From assembly GCA_018401675.1 (NCBI GenBank), contig JAGYKM010000010.1, forward strand, positions 1 to 36,805: DNA of 36,805 nucleotides, given 5' to 3'. Below are positions 24,571 through 33,948 of the stretch, piece by piece. Under the pieces are notes generated by a model. The model had not been told where the DNA came from. It ran no database searches and saw nothing but the letters and a program-made list of their open reading frames with translations. This DNA is from Alphaproteobacteria bacterium (GTDB taxonomy: Bacteria > Pseudomonadota > Alphaproteobacteria > 16-39-46). How positions within the stretch are numbered: the first letter of the stretch is position 1; every line of letters starts with the position of its first letter. Both the position numbers and the translations under genes were made by a program.

Positions 24571-24960
24571 CTAAACCCTCCGGCGCTTTGCGGGACGGCA
24601 CCCATTGTGAGGGATAGGGGTAATATCTCTTATTGCCGTCACAGCAAGTCCTGCAGACTGCAATGCTCTTAAGGCCGACTCACGACCCGTTCCTGGGCCC
24701 TTTACTTCTATCTCAACAGTTTTCAAGCCGTGTTCCATAGCCTTACGCGCAGCATCTTCTGCCGCAAGCTGCGCCGCAAAGGGGGTAGACTTGCGAGATC
24801 CCTTAAAACCTTTCACTCCACAAGATGACCAAGAAATAACATTCCCTTGCAAATCTGCGATGGTAATTTGTGTATTATTAAAGGTGGCATTAACATGCAC
24901 TATGCCAGCCGTGATATTTTTACGTTCTTTGCGTTTAATTCTTGATGCAGCTTGAGCCAT
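24571..24960 (-). CDS. rpsK: 30S ribosomal protein S11
   Basis: 129 residues, with [20 protein letters not shown] (here as [13 protein letters not shown]), the [14 protein letters not shown] block and the C-terminal signature [18 protein letters not shown]11 lies on the platform of the small subunit beside 16S rRNA helix 45 and S7. It is 15 bases downstream of rpsM and 126 bases upstream of rpoA. Complete, normal length. Confidence 0.98.
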   Translation of the reverse strand: MAQAASRIKRKERKNITAGIVHVNATFNNTQITIADLQGNVISWSSCGVKGFKGSRKSTPFAAQLAAEDAARKAMEHGLKTVEIEVKGPGTGRESALRALQSAGLAVTAIRDITPIPHNGCRPAKRRRV

Positions 24961-24975
24961 TATAATACTATCCTA

Positions 24976-25344
24976 CTATTTCTTCTTGCCAGCAATTGCT
25001 TTAGCCGGACCTTTGCGGGTACGCGCGTTGGTATGAGTTCTCTGGCCACGGACCGGAAGACCCTTGCGATGTCTTAGACCACGGTAACAACCCAAATCCA
25101 TCAAGCGCTTGATATTCATGCCCACAGTCCGGCGCAAATCTCCCTCAACTTGGAAAGACTCCTCGATCAACTCTCTGATGCGAAGAACCTCATCATCAGT
25201 TAATTGGTGAACCCGAGCTGTATCAGGAATGTTAGCCTTACGGCATATCTCACGTGATCGAGTTAGACCGATTCCAAAGATGGCCGTCAGTCCTATCTCA
25301 ACACGTTTACTCATTGGAATATTCACACCAGAAATCCGAGGCAC
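24976..25344 (-). CDS. rpsM: 30S ribosomal protein S13
   Basis: 122 residues with the S13 core [14 protein letters not shown] and the signature [20 protein letters not shown], ending in a basic tail that reaches the P-site tRNA. S13 sits in the head and bridges to L5. The start is GTG at 25342-25344, supported by AAGGAGACAGCTTC; family members begin at this residue with an (A/P)RI motif. It follows adk by 64 bases. Confidence 0.97.
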   Translation of the reverse strand: MPRISGVNIPMSKRVEIGLTAIFGIGLTRSREICRKANIPDTARVHQLTDDEVLRIRELIEESFQVEGDLRRTVGMNIKRLMDLGCYRGLRHRKGLPVRGQRTHTNARTRKGPAKAIAGKKK

Positions 25345-25408
25345 GAAGCTGTCTCCTTTTTCAAAATTGACCCTAGGACATTTAATTCAAATGTCCTAGA
25401 CAAGATTA

Positions 25409-26092
25409 CTATAAAGACTCGACGCAAGAGTCAAGCTTTTCTCGACATAGAAGACGTTTTATAGAAGAAAAAACATCTTGAACATTCTCTATCGCATTAA
25501 TTCTATGAACAAAGCTAGAATTTTCGTAATATGCCAAAACGGCTGAGGTTTGACGTTTATATAAATCAATTCGATTTTTAACCGTACCAGCAACGTCATC
25601 CGCTCTCGTTTTTAATGAAACGCCACATTCATCACATATCCCGTTCGCAAGGGGAGGGACTTCATCAACATGATAACTACGACCACAGCCCTCACAGATT
25701 AATCGTTTCTCAATGCGTTTAATCAGAAAATCCTCTGGAGCATCTAAAATGAATAATGCATCAATCTTCAAGTGGTTTTTCGCTAAAAGCGAATCCAGCA
25801 TTCGTGCTTGAGGAAGGGTCCGAGGCACACCATCCAACACTAGCCCCTTAAATTCATGAGCTTCTTTTAGTTTTAGAAACTGTGCATCTACTAAATCCAT
25901 GATCACGTTATCATCTGGAAAGTTCCCAGCTTTCATGATGCAGTCAACCTCTTTTCCCAACGAGGTTTCTCGAATCACCTCTTCACGCAAAAGAGCCCCA
26001 GATGAAATATGCTTAAGCCCGTAGGCCTTACAAAGAAGATCCGCCTGTGTCCCCTTGCCTACGCCTGGCGGACCAAATAGAAGGATGATCAT
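25409..26092 (-). CDS. adk: Adenylate kinase with zinc-type LID
   Basis: Interconverts ATP + AMP and 2 ADP. P-loop GPPGVGKGT at 7-15, AMP-binding SSGALLREE and LDGVPRT (most relatives have DGFPRT), LID with four Cys (133, 136, 153, 156), which predicts a structural zinc site, and RADD with catalytic arginines. 227 residues is slightly long because of a C-terminal extension past the usual end. The ATG shares one base with the secY stop (TAATG), so translation is coupled. The adk position between secY and rpsM is normal in alphaproteobacteria. Confidence 0.97.
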   Translation of the reverse strand: MIILLFGPPGVGKGTQADLLCKAYGLKHISSGALLREEVIRETSLGKEVDCIMKAGNFPDDNVIMDLVDAQFLKLKEAHEFKGLVLDGVPRTLPQARMLDSLLAKNHLKIDALFILDAPEDFLIKRIEKRLICEGCGRSYHVDEVPPLANGICDECGVSLKTRADDVAGTVKNRIDLYKRQTSAVLAYYENSSFVHRINAIENVQDVFSSIKRLLCREKLDSCVESL

Positions 26093-27432
26093 TAACGACG
26101 ACCCTTTAACTTGGATTTTTTAAGGAGGCCCTCATACTGATGCGCAATGAGTTGGGATTGGATCTGTGCAACTGTGTCAATAGTAACGCTTACCACGATT
26201 AATAAGCTAGTGCCTCCAAAGTAGAAAGGAAGAGTATAATAAAGCTTTACAACCTCAGGCATAATACAGATACCTGCCAAGTAAGCCGCCCCAACAACGG
26301 TCAATCTGGTTAGAACAAAGTCGAAGTACTCAGCGGTATTTTTTCCAGGCCTAATTCCGAGAACAAAACCTCCCGCTTTTTTCAAGTTATCCGCTGTCTC
26401 TTGTGGATTAAACACAATGGCCGTGTAGAAAAATGAGAAGAAAACGATCAAAGCAACATAAAAAGCGATATAAAGCCACTCCCCTTGCTTGATGTGAGAG
26501 GCTATATACCCATACCAGGTGCCGTCATCCCCACTCATAAGTCCCGCCAAAGTCACGGGTAACAATAAAAGCGCGTTGGCAAAGATAGGCGGTATCACCC
26601 CTGAACTATTCAGTTTTAACGGAAGGTGAGTGCTTTCGCCTCCATAAATTTTGTTACCCACCTGTCGTTTTGGATACTGGATTAGGATACGGCGTTGAGC
26701 ACGCTCCATAAACACGATAAAGGCGACTATGCCAATAATTGCGCAGAGTAACAAAAGGATAAATATGGGCGACTGGGCGCCCGTCCTTCCGAGCTCGAGA
26801 GTAGCAAAAAGGGCCTGGGGCAACATAGCTACGATACCAGCAAAAATGATGAGAGATATCCCATTGCCAATTCCCCTGGAAGTAATCTGATCGCCTAACC
26901 ACATCAAGAAAACGGTTCCACCCGTTAACGTCACCACCGCTTCAAATCTGAAAAAATAACCTGGATCCATAACTGCAGAACTTCCCAAGGAACTTGTGAC
27001 CGTCTCAAGGCCAACGGATATACCATAGGCTTGAAATAGAGCAAGCAGTGTCTCCATAGCGTGTATAGTTGGGCTAAGTTTTTTCTACCAGCTTCGCCTT
27101 CTTTTTAAGGCTTCAAAAGGAGGATATGCGGCAGTTAGAAGCTGTACGATAATGCTAGCAGAGATATAAGGCATTATGTTTAATGCAAAAATACTCATCC
27201 GGCTCAAAGCTCCACCCGAAAGCATATCAAAAACCCCCAATAAGCCTCCAGCATTCTGAGCAGCTATCTCGGACATGATTTCAGGATTTATTCCAGGCAA
27301 AGGGATATAGCTCCCAAAGCGATATACAATAAGCGCTGCAAGGGTAAAAAGAATTCTTTGCTTAAGTACTTTTGCTTTGGAAAAAGCCTTAAAATTTAAG
27401 TTTGCAGCAAGCTGCTCCGTAGCTGAAGCCAT
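26092..27432 (-). pseudogene. secY: Preprotein translocase SecY, reading frame broken in the first cytoplasmic loop
   Basis: SecY is the membrane channel of the Sec pathway. The N-terminal part (27085-27432, 115 codons) has TM1, the plug region GGLLGVFDMLSGGALSRMSIFA, cut here as FDMLSGGALSRMSIFA, and TM2, and stops after FEALKRRRSW. The C-terminal part (26092-27057, 321 codons) begins METLLALFQAYGISVGLE and carries TM3-TM10 to the normal end KSKLKGRR. Between them the expected loop KKEGEAGRKK..QYTRY is present but scattered over three frames, which needs at least three indels within about 70 bases. No ribosome-binding site precedes the ATG of the second part. The rest is conserved and the gene is essential, so error or an intact copy elsewhere must be considered. 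Confidence 0.88.
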
Positions 27433-27511
27433 GGGCTACCCCTCCTAAATCGTATTTGATCTCTTCTCGTAAGTCATTGAATCCGTTTTGTATGCCCTAC
27501 AAGATCGTGCT

Positions 27512-28048
27512 CTAGACGTTTTTCTTTTTGCTTTTAGAAACGGTTTTACTCGTTTTAGTTACTACCTTAGCTTCTTCGTTGTGCACAGGGGCTGTCACTA
27601 CCAATTTTCCACCTTGAGCTTCAACTAATTCTTTGGCCTTTCCCGAAAAAGACATTACCTCAATAGTAAGAGAGCTATTCAGTGAACCTCCGGCTAATAG
27701 CCTGATTCCCTTAAATCCCCCACGCACCAGGCCCTTCTCAGCAAGAATGTCATAAGTCACAGGCGATTTTACATCGAGAACACCATCAACCACAGCTTGC
27801 TGGAGGCGCCCAATGTTGATTATTACGTGCTTGCTAACGAACCGGCTCTTAAAGCCACGCTTTGGCAAACGCCGACCCAAAGGCATTTGTCCACCTTCAA
27901 ATCCCTTGATAGACACTCCAGTTCTTGCTTTTTGACCTTTCTGGCCCTTCCCTGAGGTCTTTCCAAGTCCTGAGCCAATACCTCTACCCACGCGTACTCT
28001 CGCTACCCTCGCCCCTTTATTGTCTCTTAGACTATTCAACGTAATCAT
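27512..28048 (-). CDS. rplO: 50S ribosomal protein L15
   Basis: 178 residues. The N-terminal, Gly- and basic-rich arm has RVGRGIGSGLGKTSGKGQKGQK, cut here as RVGRGIGSGLGKTSGKG, and the L15 globular part follows (EGGQMPLGRRLPKRGF). Normal family length is about 145-160. The excess is a Lys/Thr/Ser tail after VTAPVHNEEAK. L15 binds 23S rRNA domain II and acts late in assembly. It lies between rpmD and secY as usual, 79 bases before secY. ATG at 28046-28048. Confidence 0.97.
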   Translation of the reverse strand: MITLNSLRDNKGARVARVRVGRGIGSGLGKTSGKGQKGQKARTGVSIKGFEGGQMPLGRRLPKRGFKSRFVSKHVIINIGRLQQAVVDGVLDVKSPVTYDILAEKGLVRGGFKGIRLLAGGSLNSSLTIEVMSFSGKAKELVEAQGGKLVVTAPVHNEEAKVVTKTSKTVSKSKKKNV

Positions 28049-28123
28049 TCTCGTTTACCTCACACTATATACGCTCAAAAGGGATTAGAAATCCCTTAAC
28101 CTCTCAAAATTTACGCTATCGAG

Positions 28124-28321
28124 TCAGCATGGATCCACAGGAGACTCCACCTTAAGAAGGTGCTTTACCTGATTGATCATTCCTCTAACAGAAGGAGTAT
28201 CTTCCAATACGCGACTTTGATGCAATTTTCTCAATCCCAAACCACGTACACACTGCTCTTGGTACTTTTCACGGCGTATAAAACTCTTCATTAGAGTAAC
28301 GCGGACTTGTGGCTGTTGCAT
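28124..28321 (-). CDS. rpmD: 50S ribosomal protein L30
   Basis: 65 residues, with RVTLMKSFIRR, the conserved GLGLRKLHQSRVLEDTPSVRG, cut here as GLGLRKLHQSRVLED, and a final MINQVKHLLKVE. I prefer the ATG at 28319-28321, with AAGGAAAAA directly before it and just after the rpsE stop. An ATG five codons upstream (28334-28336), which overlaps the rpsE stop and has AGGAG ahead, is equally possible. Its length is close to the usual 58-65. Confidence 0.93.
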   Translation of the reverse strand: MQQPQVRVTLMKSFIRREKYQEQCVRGLGLRKLHQSRVLEDTPSVRGMINQVKHLLKVESPVDPC

Positions 28322-28328
28322 TTTTTCC

Positions 28329-28883
28329 TTAACCATTATCAGCTTCTCCTACAGACTTTTTGGCATCAGGAGTTCTACCAAGAATATCCGATACCTTTTT
28401 TCCTCGTCTCGCAGCTACTTGTCGTGGAGACGAAAGCCCTACGAGTGCTTCGAAAGTAGCGCGGACCATGTTATGCGGATTGGAACTCCCTATGGATTTT
28501 CCAACTACATCTTGTATGCCTAGAACCTCAAAAATAGCGCGCATAGGTCCACCAGCGATGATTCCTGTACCTGGCGTGGCTGCACGCATAACAACATGTC
28601 CTGCTCCATAGTGACCAGTGCTATCATGATGAAGCGTACGACCTTCCTTAAGGGGAATTTTATAAAGCTTCCTCTTCGCCTTCTCTGTGGCTTTTTTAAC
28701 TGCCTCAGGAACTTCTCTTGCCTTGCCATGCCCGTGACCAATACGCCCACGACCATCTCCAACAACCACAATAGCGGAGAATGAGAATCGTCTTCCACCT
28801 TTAATAACTTTAGCTACGCGATTAACGTTCACAAGTTTCTCGATAAAATCTGACTCTTTATCTTGCGGGGATGTTCTTGCCAT
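28329..28883 (-). CDS. rpsE: 30S ribosomal protein S5
   Basis: 184 residues. The N-terminal double-stranded-RNA-binding part has [21 protein letters not shown], cut here as [16 protein letters not shown], and [20 protein letters not shown], cut here as [14 protein letters not shown]. The C-terminal part has AAPGTG-like [14 protein letters not shown] and the [16 protein letters not shown] block. S5 helps decoding fidelity and mRNA unwinding. It follows rplR by 30 bases and runs into rpmD. Complete. Confidence 0.98.
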   Translation of the reverse strand: MARTSPQDKESDFIEKLVNVNRVAKVIKGGRRFSFSAIVVVGDGRGRIGHGHGKAREVPEAVKKATEKAKRKLYKIPLKEGRTLHHDSTGHYGAGHVVMRAATPGTGIIAGGPMRAIFEVLGIQDVVGKSIGSSNPHNMVRATFEALVGLSSPRQVAARRGKKVSDILGRTPDAKKSVGEADNG

Positions 28884-28913
28884 CTTGCCTGTTACTTTCC
28901 TTATTTAAAAAAA

Positions 28914-29273
28914 CTAAAAACGAAGACCGCCTGAACGGGCAGCCTCAGCTAAAGAGCGCAAACAACCGTGATACATACGCGACCCGCGATCGAATACAAC
29001 TTCTTGGATTCCTGCCTCTTGAGCCCGCTGTGCAATCTGCATGCCGACTGCCTCAGCTGCCTTAGCATTACCGCCATTTGCAAATTTTGCCCGAAATGCA
29101 GGCTCAATGGAAGATGCGGAAACCAAAGTGATTCCTTTCGAATCATCTATTATCTGAGCATATATATGCAAGTTAGACCTCACAACGCAAAGCCTCATCC
29201 TTCCAGATTTAGATAGTTTGAACCTTGTGCGACTTTTCCTGCGATGGATACTATTCAAGTGCTTCATTGTCAT
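28914..29273 (-). CDS. rplR: 50S ribosomal protein L18
   Basis: 119 residues: basic N-terminus with [32 protein letters not shown], cut here as [15 protein letters not shown], and the C-terminal [20 protein letters not shown], cut here as [17 protein letters not shown]18 binds 5S rRNA with L5. The start ATG at 29271-29273 is six bases after the rplF stop; a second ATG two codons later is also usable. Confidence 0.97.
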   Translation of the reverse strand: MTMKHLNSIHRRKSRTRFKLSKSGRMRLCVVRSNLHIYAQIIDDSKGITLVSASSIEPAFRAKFANGGNAKAAEAVGMQIAQRAQEAGIQEVVFDRGSRMYHGCLRSLAEAARSGGLRF

Positions 29274-29279
29274 AAGTGC

Positions 29280-29813
29280 CTACTTCTTTTTACCTTCTTT
29301 TCTGAAGATTGTTTCCTTAAGATATTTTATTCCTTTACCTTTATATGGCTCGGGAACCTTAAATCCACGAATATGCGCAGCAACTTCGCCAACTTGCTGC
29401 CGATCTGCACCAAATACAGAAATGCTCGTTGGCTTTTCACAAGCAATTTTAATTTCTGCAGGTATAGGAAAGCGTATCTCATGACTAAATCCAAGCTGGA
29501 GGACTAAATCACTTCCTTGAACCGCAGCGCGGTACCCCACACCATTTATTTCGAGGTCAATCTTAAATCCTTCTGAAACACCTTGAACTAAATTCCTAAC
29601 CCGATTTCTGGCGGTTCCCCACATGGCACGGGCGAACTTTCCCTCACCTACTGGAGATACCAGTAATTCCTGGTCTGTCTGTGTGATAGCAATTTCTTTG
29701 GGATATGTATAGGACAAAGTCCCTAACTGACCTTTCACCTCAATAAGATTCTTGGCAATCTGAACTGTCACACCTGATGGTATACTAACAGCATGCTTTC
29801 CGACTCTAGACAT
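29280..29813 (-). CDS. rplF: 50S ribosomal protein L6
   Basis: 177 residues in two similar alpha/beta lobes, beginning MSRVGKHAVSIPSGV and ending with the signature PEPYKGKGIKYLKETIFRKEGKK, cut here as PEPYKGKGIKYLKE. It lies near the sarcin-ricin loop and the L7/L12 stalk base. Length and end match the family exactly. The gap to rpsH is 45 bases. Confidence 0.98.
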   Translation of the reverse strand: MSRVGKHAVSIPSGVTVQIAKNLIEVKGQLGTLSYTYPKEIAITQTDQELLVSPVGEGKFARAMWGTARNRVRNLVQGVSEGFKIDLEINGVGYRAAVQGSDLVLQLGFSHEIRFPIPAEIKIACEKPTSISVFGADRQQVGEVAAHIRGFKVPEPYKGKGIKYLKETIFRKEGKKK

Positions 29814-29858
29814 TTTCTATTCCTCTACCAACCATATACTCATTCTCATGCAGTACTT

Positions 29859-30257
29859 CTAATAAGTGCTGCAGATCACTTCTCCGCCTAAGTTCTGCAA
29901 GCGTGCTTGCGCATCTGACATAACTCCCTTAGATGTCGAAATAATAGCTACACCCAAGCCATTACTCACTCTTGGCAACTCAGAAGCTCCTTTATAGACT
30001 CTTCGCCCAGGACGAGATATCCTATCAATCTTCTTAATAGCAGGATCGCCATCATAATATTTAAGCCGCACTTCAAATTGATGAATTGATTTACGGACTT
30101 CCTGGGTTTCACACGAAACCAAATATCCTTCAGCAATCAACACATCTAGAATCGCCTTCAGAGAAGCTGAAGCAGGACAGGTCACTACTTCCTTTCTCGC
30201 CTTTAGGCCATTTCTAATCCGCGTCAGCAAATCAGCAATCGGATCACTCATAGACAT
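29859..30257 (-). CDS. rpsH: 30S ribosomal protein S8
   Basis: 132 residues, MSMSDPIADLLTRIRNGLKA at the start, and the C-terminal signature RVSNGLGVAIISTSKGVMSDAQAR, cut here as GLGVAIISTSKGVMSD. S8 binds the central domain of 16S rRNA and, in E. coli, its own operon mRNA to repress spc translation. The ATG at 30255-30257 has AAGGAGATGATTTA before it. It is 15 bases behind rpsN. Confidence 0.98.
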   Translation of the reverse strand: MSMSDPIADLLTRIRNGLKARKEVVTCPASASLKAILDVLIAEGYLVSCETQEVRKSIHQFEVRLKYYDGDPAIKKIDRISRPGRRVYKGASELPRVSNGLGVAIISTSKGVMSDAQARLQNLGGEVICSTY

Positions 30258-30272
30258 TAAATCATCTCCTTG

Positions 30273-30578
30273 TTACCAGCTGGACTTAGTCATTCCAGGG
30301 ATTTGAGCTTCAGCAGCCAAGTCACGAATAGCAATTCGCGACAACTTGAATTTTCTATAGACGCCTCTGGGACGCCCAGTCAAACCACACCTGTTACGAA
30401 CGCGAACACGTGAGGAGTTACGAGGCATTTGAGCCAATTTAATAATATCAGTAAACCGATCCTCCAGGGGCTTGTTTTTGTCGTACGCCAACTCTTTCAA
30501 GCGGGTACGTTTTGCTCGAGCTGCAAGAACCATTTTCTTGCGCCGTTCATTCTTCTCTATTGCACTCTTCTTTGCCAT
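30273..30578 (-). CDS. rpsN: 30S ribosomal protein S14 (zinc-free long type)
   Basis: 101 residues: [16 protein letters not shown] at the start and [21 protein letters not shown] near the end, cut here as [17 protein letters not shown]. Only one Cys is present, so this is the long form without a zinc finger. S14 sits in the head near S3 and S10. It is separated from rplE by 64 bases. Confidence 0.98.
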   Translation of the reverse strand: MAKKSAIEKNERRKKMVLAARAKRTRLKELAYDKNKPLEDRFTDIIKLAQMPRNSSRVRVRNRCGLTGRPRGVYRKFKLSRIAIRDLAAEAQIPGMTKSSW

Positions 30579-30642
30579 CTCATTCTCCGTTTACGAAACC
30601 CATCGTCAAGGATGCTTCCTTTTCGATCGTTTCCTTGTCACC

Positions 30643-31182
30643 CTATTTTATAAAAGGAAAGCCCAACCCTTCCAAAAGTCCAGCTGCTTCTTCGTCAGTC
30701 TTAGCACTGGTCTGAATCGCTATATCGAACCCACGTACTTGGTCAATACGATCGTAATTTATTTCTGGAAAAATAATCTGTTCTTTTACACCAAGGTTAT
30801 AGTTTCCGTTCCCATCAAAGCTCTTTCGAGAGAGGCCTCTGAAGTCTCTCACTCTCGGAAGAGCTATATACACTAAACGATCAAGGAATTCGTACATTCG
30901 AAGCCCACGTAGAGTGACCTTCAAACCGATGTTCATCTCTTCACGAAGCTTAAAGCCAGCAATCGAAGTTTTCGCCTTTGTAATCACTGGCTTCTGGCCC
31001 GAAATAAGAGTCAACTCACTGAGAGCATTATCGATTTTTTTGCTATCCTTAACCGCCTCTCCCACACCCATGTTCAGGACGATTTTCTTTATTTGAGGTA
31101 TAGAAAAAGAATTAGTGTAGCCAAATTGCTTTTCTAATTGGCTTCTCAACTCTGTTTCATATCGATTTTTTAAATATGACAT
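30643..31182 (-). CDS. rplE: 50S ribosomal protein L5
   Basis: 179 residues with [16 protein letters not shown], the block ITGQKPV-like [22 protein letters not shown], cut here as [17 protein letters not shown], and [14 protein letters not shown]5 binds 5S rRNA and contacts S13 and P-site tRNA. Normal length and end (EGLGFPFIK). It starts 20 bases past rplX. Confidence 0.98.
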   Translation of the reverse strand: MSYLKNRYETELRSQLEKQFGYTNSFSIPQIKKIVLNMGVGEAVKDSKKIDNALSELTLISGQKPVITKAKTSIAGFKLREEMNIGLKVTLRGLRMYEFLDRLVYIALPRVRDFRGLSRKSFDGNGNYNLGVKEQIIFPEINYDRIDQVRGFDIAIQTSAKTDEEAAGLLEGLGFPFIK

Positions 31183-31201
31183 ATTTCTCTCTTAATCCAA
31201 T

Positions 31202-31525
31202 CTACTCAGTGATCAAGTCACCTGACTTTTTACAAAACCGCTTTTTCGACCCATCCTTGTCAATTTTATAACCAAGACGTGTAGCCGATTTAGTCTTTGG
31301 GTCTAAATAAGCCACATTAGACCTATGGATGGTTGCCTCCTTAGTAATCAAACCCTCAGGGTTAGCAGCCGAAGGTTTGAGGTGACGCTTGACTACGTTA
31401 ACGCCCTGAATGGCGACTCTTTCCTTCAATTTGTCTACTCTCATAATCTTTCCAGATAGGCCTTTGTTCTTTCCAGACGTAACTATGACTTCGTCACCTC
31501 TTTTAATCCGCCATTTTCCAGTCAT
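31202..31525 (-). CDS. rplX: 50S ribosomal protein L24
   Basis: 107 residues with the KOW motif GDEVIVTSGKNKGLSGKIMRV, cut here as GDEVIVTSGKNKG, and GVNVVKRHLKPS. L24 starts large-subunit assembly on the 5' domain of 23S rRNA. The ATG at 31523-31525 overlaps the rplN stop (TGATG), with GGAGGTATATTG ahead; a TTG one codon upstream is not needed. Confidence 0.97.
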   Translation of the reverse strand: MTGKWRIKRGDEVIVTSGKNKGLSGKIMRVDKLKERVAIQGVNVVKRHLKPSAANPEGLITKEATIHRSNVAYLDPKTKSATRLGYKIDKDGSKKRFCKKSGDLITE

Positions 31526-31890
31526 CAATATACCTCCGGGGCTAATGAAATAATTTTCATATAATTTGCTCGCAATTCTCTAACCACAGGACCAAAAATC
31601 CGGGTACCAAGAGGCTCGCCTTGTTTATTGACTATGACGGCTGCGTTTTTATCAAATCGTATCACACTGCCATCTTTGCGCTTTATATCCTTTGCTGTCC
31701 GAACTATGACTGCTCGCAAGACTTCACCTTTTTTCACTTTACCTCTTGGTATAGCATCTTTTACTGATACTACAATAACATCACCAACAGAGGCTGTTCT
31801 ACGCTTTGAACCACCTAAAACTTTAATGCACATAAGTTTTTTTGCCCCGGAGTTATCTGCCACTTCCAGGGTTGACTGCATTTGTATCAT
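31525..31890 (-). CDS. rplN: 50S ribosomal protein L14
   Basis: 121 residues beginning [21 protein letters not shown], cut here as [17 protein letters not shown], and ending [15 protein letters not shown], all typical. L14 lies at the subunit interface (bridges B5 and B8). It overlaps the rpsQ stop by four bases (ATGA) and the rplX start by one, so rpsQ-rplN-rplX are coupled. Confidence 0.98.
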   Translation of the reverse strand: MIQMQSTLEVADNSGAKKLMCIKVLGGSKRRTASVGDVIVVSVKDAIPRGKVKKGEVLRAVIVRTAKDIKRKDGSVIRFDKNAAVIVNKQGEPLGTRIFGPVVRELRANYMKIISLAPEVY

Positions 31891-32153
31891 GACTTTTTCC
31901 CCATTTGAGTAGCGCTAGAATTAGATTCAACGATCACCTCCCAGCGCTTTCTTTTTGAAAGCGGGCGACATTCGCGTATTGAAATTTGATCGCCGACCTT
32001 AAATTGATTGGCGTCATCGTGAGCCATATACCGTGCAGATCTCGTAATAATCTTCTTGTATACAGGATGCATATACCGTCTCTCAATTCTCACGACGACA
32101 GTCTTGTCACCTTTATCACTTACAACCGAACCCTCAAGCACCCTACGTGGCAT
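31887..32153 (-). CDS. rpsQ: 30S ribosomal protein S17
   Basis: 88 residues of OB-fold: [21 protein letters not shown], cut here as [17 protein letters not shown], then [21 protein letters not shown], cut here as [18 protein letters not shown], and [14 protein letters not shown]17 binds 16S helices 7 and 11. The tail after IVESNSSA is slightly longer than in E. coli. It starts 15 bases past the rpmC stop. Confidence 0.97.
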   Translation of the reverse strand: MPRRVLEGSVVSDKGDKTVVVRIERRYMHPVYKKIITRSARYMAHDDANQFKVGDQISIRECRPLSKRKRWEVIVESNSSATQMGKKS

Positions 32154-32168
32154 TACCAGATCTCCTGA

Positions 32169-32423
32169 CTATTGAGCAGCTTTGGAAGCAGCTACTGATT
32201 TTTTTGACGATGGTTTCGTCGGCTTAGAAATACTTTCTTTAGCTAAAAGTGTTTCTTGTGTTTTAATGCGCGCGATATCACGCCGCACTGTGCGAATCCG
32301 TGCAGGATTTTCCAAAGTCTGGCCAACCCGCTGAAACCTAAAATTAAAGAGTTCCTTTTCTAACCCTAATCGGATAGATCTCAACTCTGCGGAGTTTTTC
32401 CCTGTAAAAACAGTTTTATCCAT
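32169..32423 (-). CDS. rpmC: 50S ribosomal protein L29
   Basis: 84 residues. The two-helix L29 body is seen in the [20 protein letters not shown] segment, cut here as [18 protein letters not shown], and [17 protein letters not shown]. The last 20 residues or so (from [10 protein letters not shown]) are a Lys/Ser/Ala-rich tail beyond the usual 63-72 residues. L29 sits beside the tunnel exit with L23, where trigger factor and SRP dock. It is ten bases behind rplP. Confidence 0.96.
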   Translation of the reverse strand: MDKTVFTGKNSAELRSIRLGLEKELFNFRFQRVGQTLENPARIRTVRRDIARIKTQETLLAKESISKPTKPSSKKSVAASKAAQ

Positions 32424-32433
32424 TCAAATTCTC

Positions 32434-32844
32434 CTAAATACTTCTGGTCACAAATCGAACCCGAATAGGTAGTTTTTCACTGGCCAAAGCAAATGCTTCT
32501 TCGGCAACTGCTTGACTCACTCCATCCAACTCAAACATAACGCGCCCAGGGTGGACCCGGCATACCCAAAACTCTGGGTTTCCTTTTCCACTTCCCATCC
32601 GAACTTCGGCCGGTTTCTGAGAGACTGGAACATCTGGGAATATTCGAATCCAAACACGGCCAGTCCTACGGATATATCGAGTAATAGCTCGACGCGCTGA
32701 CTCAATTTGTCTCGCGGTGATACGGCCAGGAGCCATGGCTTTCATTCCATACGCACCAAAGTTCAGTGCGGTCCCCCCTTTGGCATCTCCATGAATTCTA
32801 CCCTTGAACGCCTTACGGTATTTTGTTCGCTTCGGACTTAGCAT
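32434..32844 (-). CDS. rplP: 50S ribosomal protein L16
   Basis: 136 residues: [16 protein letters not shown] at the start, [21 protein letters not shown], cut here as [17 protein letters not shown], and [20 protein letters not shown], cut here as [17 protein letters not shown]16 shapes the A-site and is added late in assembly. Normal length. It follows rpsC after 46 bases. Confidence 0.98.
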   Translation of the reverse strand: MLSPKRTKYRKAFKGRIHGDAKGGTALNFGAYGMKAMAPGRITARQIESARRAITRYIRRTGRVWIRIFPDVPVSQKPAEVRMGSGKGNPEFWVCRVHPGRVMFELDGVSQAVAEEAFALASEKLPIRVRFVTRSI

Positions 32845-32890
32845 AACTGAGCGCCTTTCTCAAGCTTTATTCTGTATAACAACATTGACA

Positions 32891-33559
32891 CTAGGCCACA
32901 GTCTTCGAGGGTGAAGCTACCCCTTCTGTGGCCTTAGTGGTTTTTTCACCTTTAAAAATCCATACTTTGATACCACATGTACCATAAGTTGTAAAAGCCG
33001 TTGACTGGCCGTAATTAATGTCAGCTCTCAACGTATGCAAGGGAACACGTCCTTCCCGGCTCCATTCCATACGCGCAATTTCAGCACCTCCTAAACGGCC
33101 AGAACAATTTACTCGTATTCCCTGGGCTCCCATACGCATAGCGGTGCTAATGGCCTTTTTCATAGCTCGACGGAAAGAAACTCGCTTTTCCAACTGATTA
33201 GCAATTCCTTGGGCCACTAGAACAGCATCGACGTCCGGCTTACGTACTTCAGTAATATTTAGCGTTACCTCACTTGCTGTCATTTTTGCAACTTCAGAAC
33301 GAATTTTTTCGATATCCGCTCCTTTTTTTCCAATAACAACTCCGGGCCTCGCAGAAAAGATATTTATGCGTGCTTTCTTGGCAGGACGCTCAATAACAAC
33401 TTCTGATATCGCTGCTTGCTTTAAGCGTTTCATCAAATATTTCCTGATAGCTATATCCTCATGGAGAAGATCAGCGTAGTCACGTCCTGCAAACCATCTT
33501 GAATCCCAAGTTCTCGTAATGCCAACTCTAATACCATTAGGCCTAACTTTTTGCCCCAT
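32891..33559 (-). CDS. rpsC: 30S ribosomal protein S3
   Basis: 222 residues beginning [20 protein letters not shown], cut here as [16 protein letters not shown]. The KH domain has [14 protein letters not shown], and the C-terminal part has [20 protein letters not shown], cut here as [14 protein letters not shown]3 lines the mRNA entry tunnel. Its ATG shares one base with the rplV stop (TAATG). A short Ala/Ser-rich tail ends the protein. Confidence 0.98.
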   Translation of the reverse strand: MGQKVRPNGIRVGITRTWDSRWFAGRDYADLLHEDIAIRKYLMKRLKQAAISEVVIERPAKKARINIFSARPGVVIGKKGADIEKIRSEVAKMTASEVTLNITEVRKPDVDAVLVAQGIANQLEKRVSFRRAMKKAISTAMRMGAQGIRVNCSGRLGGAEIARMEWSREGRVPLHTLRADINYGQSTAFTTYGTCGIKVWIFKGEKTTKATEGVASPSKTVA

Positions 33560-33942
33560 TATGCCAACTCCTCGACTTGTTCAACTACACAGATATCTAA
33601 TCTGCTGTATGGCTTCAGGATACGAGCCGCTCTGCCTTTTGCCCGAGCGTGAATCCTCTTAAGTACAATTGACTTACCCACTATAGCATGACCAATCCGC
33701 AACCGATCCCTACTAAGGTGATGGTTGTTTTCTGCATTTGCTACCGCTGACAACAATAACTTCTTCACTTCATTAGAGATACGTTTGCGATCGAAAGCCA
33801 AAAACGCCAAGGCTTCTTCAACTGATTTTCCGCGAATAGCTGTTGCCACTAAATTAAGCTTGCGTGGAGAAACCCTCATCATGGGATGAAGAGCGTTCGC
33901 CTCATTGCTATTCAAAACGCGGGGTCTTTTCATTTTACTCAT
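33559..33942 (-). CDS. rplV: 50S ribosomal protein L22
   Basis: 127 residues. The body has [20 protein letters not shown], cut here as [17 protein letters not shown], and the C-terminal hairpin [19 protein letters not shown], which reaches into the exit tunnel. The N-terminal 20 residues ([20 protein letters not shown]) are longer than in E. coli. It lies six bases past rpsS and is coupled to rpsC. Confidence 0.97.
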   Translation of the reverse strand: MSKMKRPRVLNSNEANALHPMMRVSPRKLNLVATAIRGKSVEEALAFLAFDRKRISNEVKKLLLSAVANAENNHHLSRDRLRIGHAIVGKSIVLKRIHARAKGRAARILKPYSRLDICVVEQVEELA

Positions 33943-33948
33943 TATTCA

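Noticed and set aside
27085-27432. Naturally split SecY as a settled interpretation
   Set aside because: The second part lacks a ribosome-binding site and the loop needs three indels, so error or decay is more likely.
28360-28611. Plus-strand frames inside ribosomal protein genes
   Set aside because: They are antisense shadows of strongly conserved genes, without start signals.
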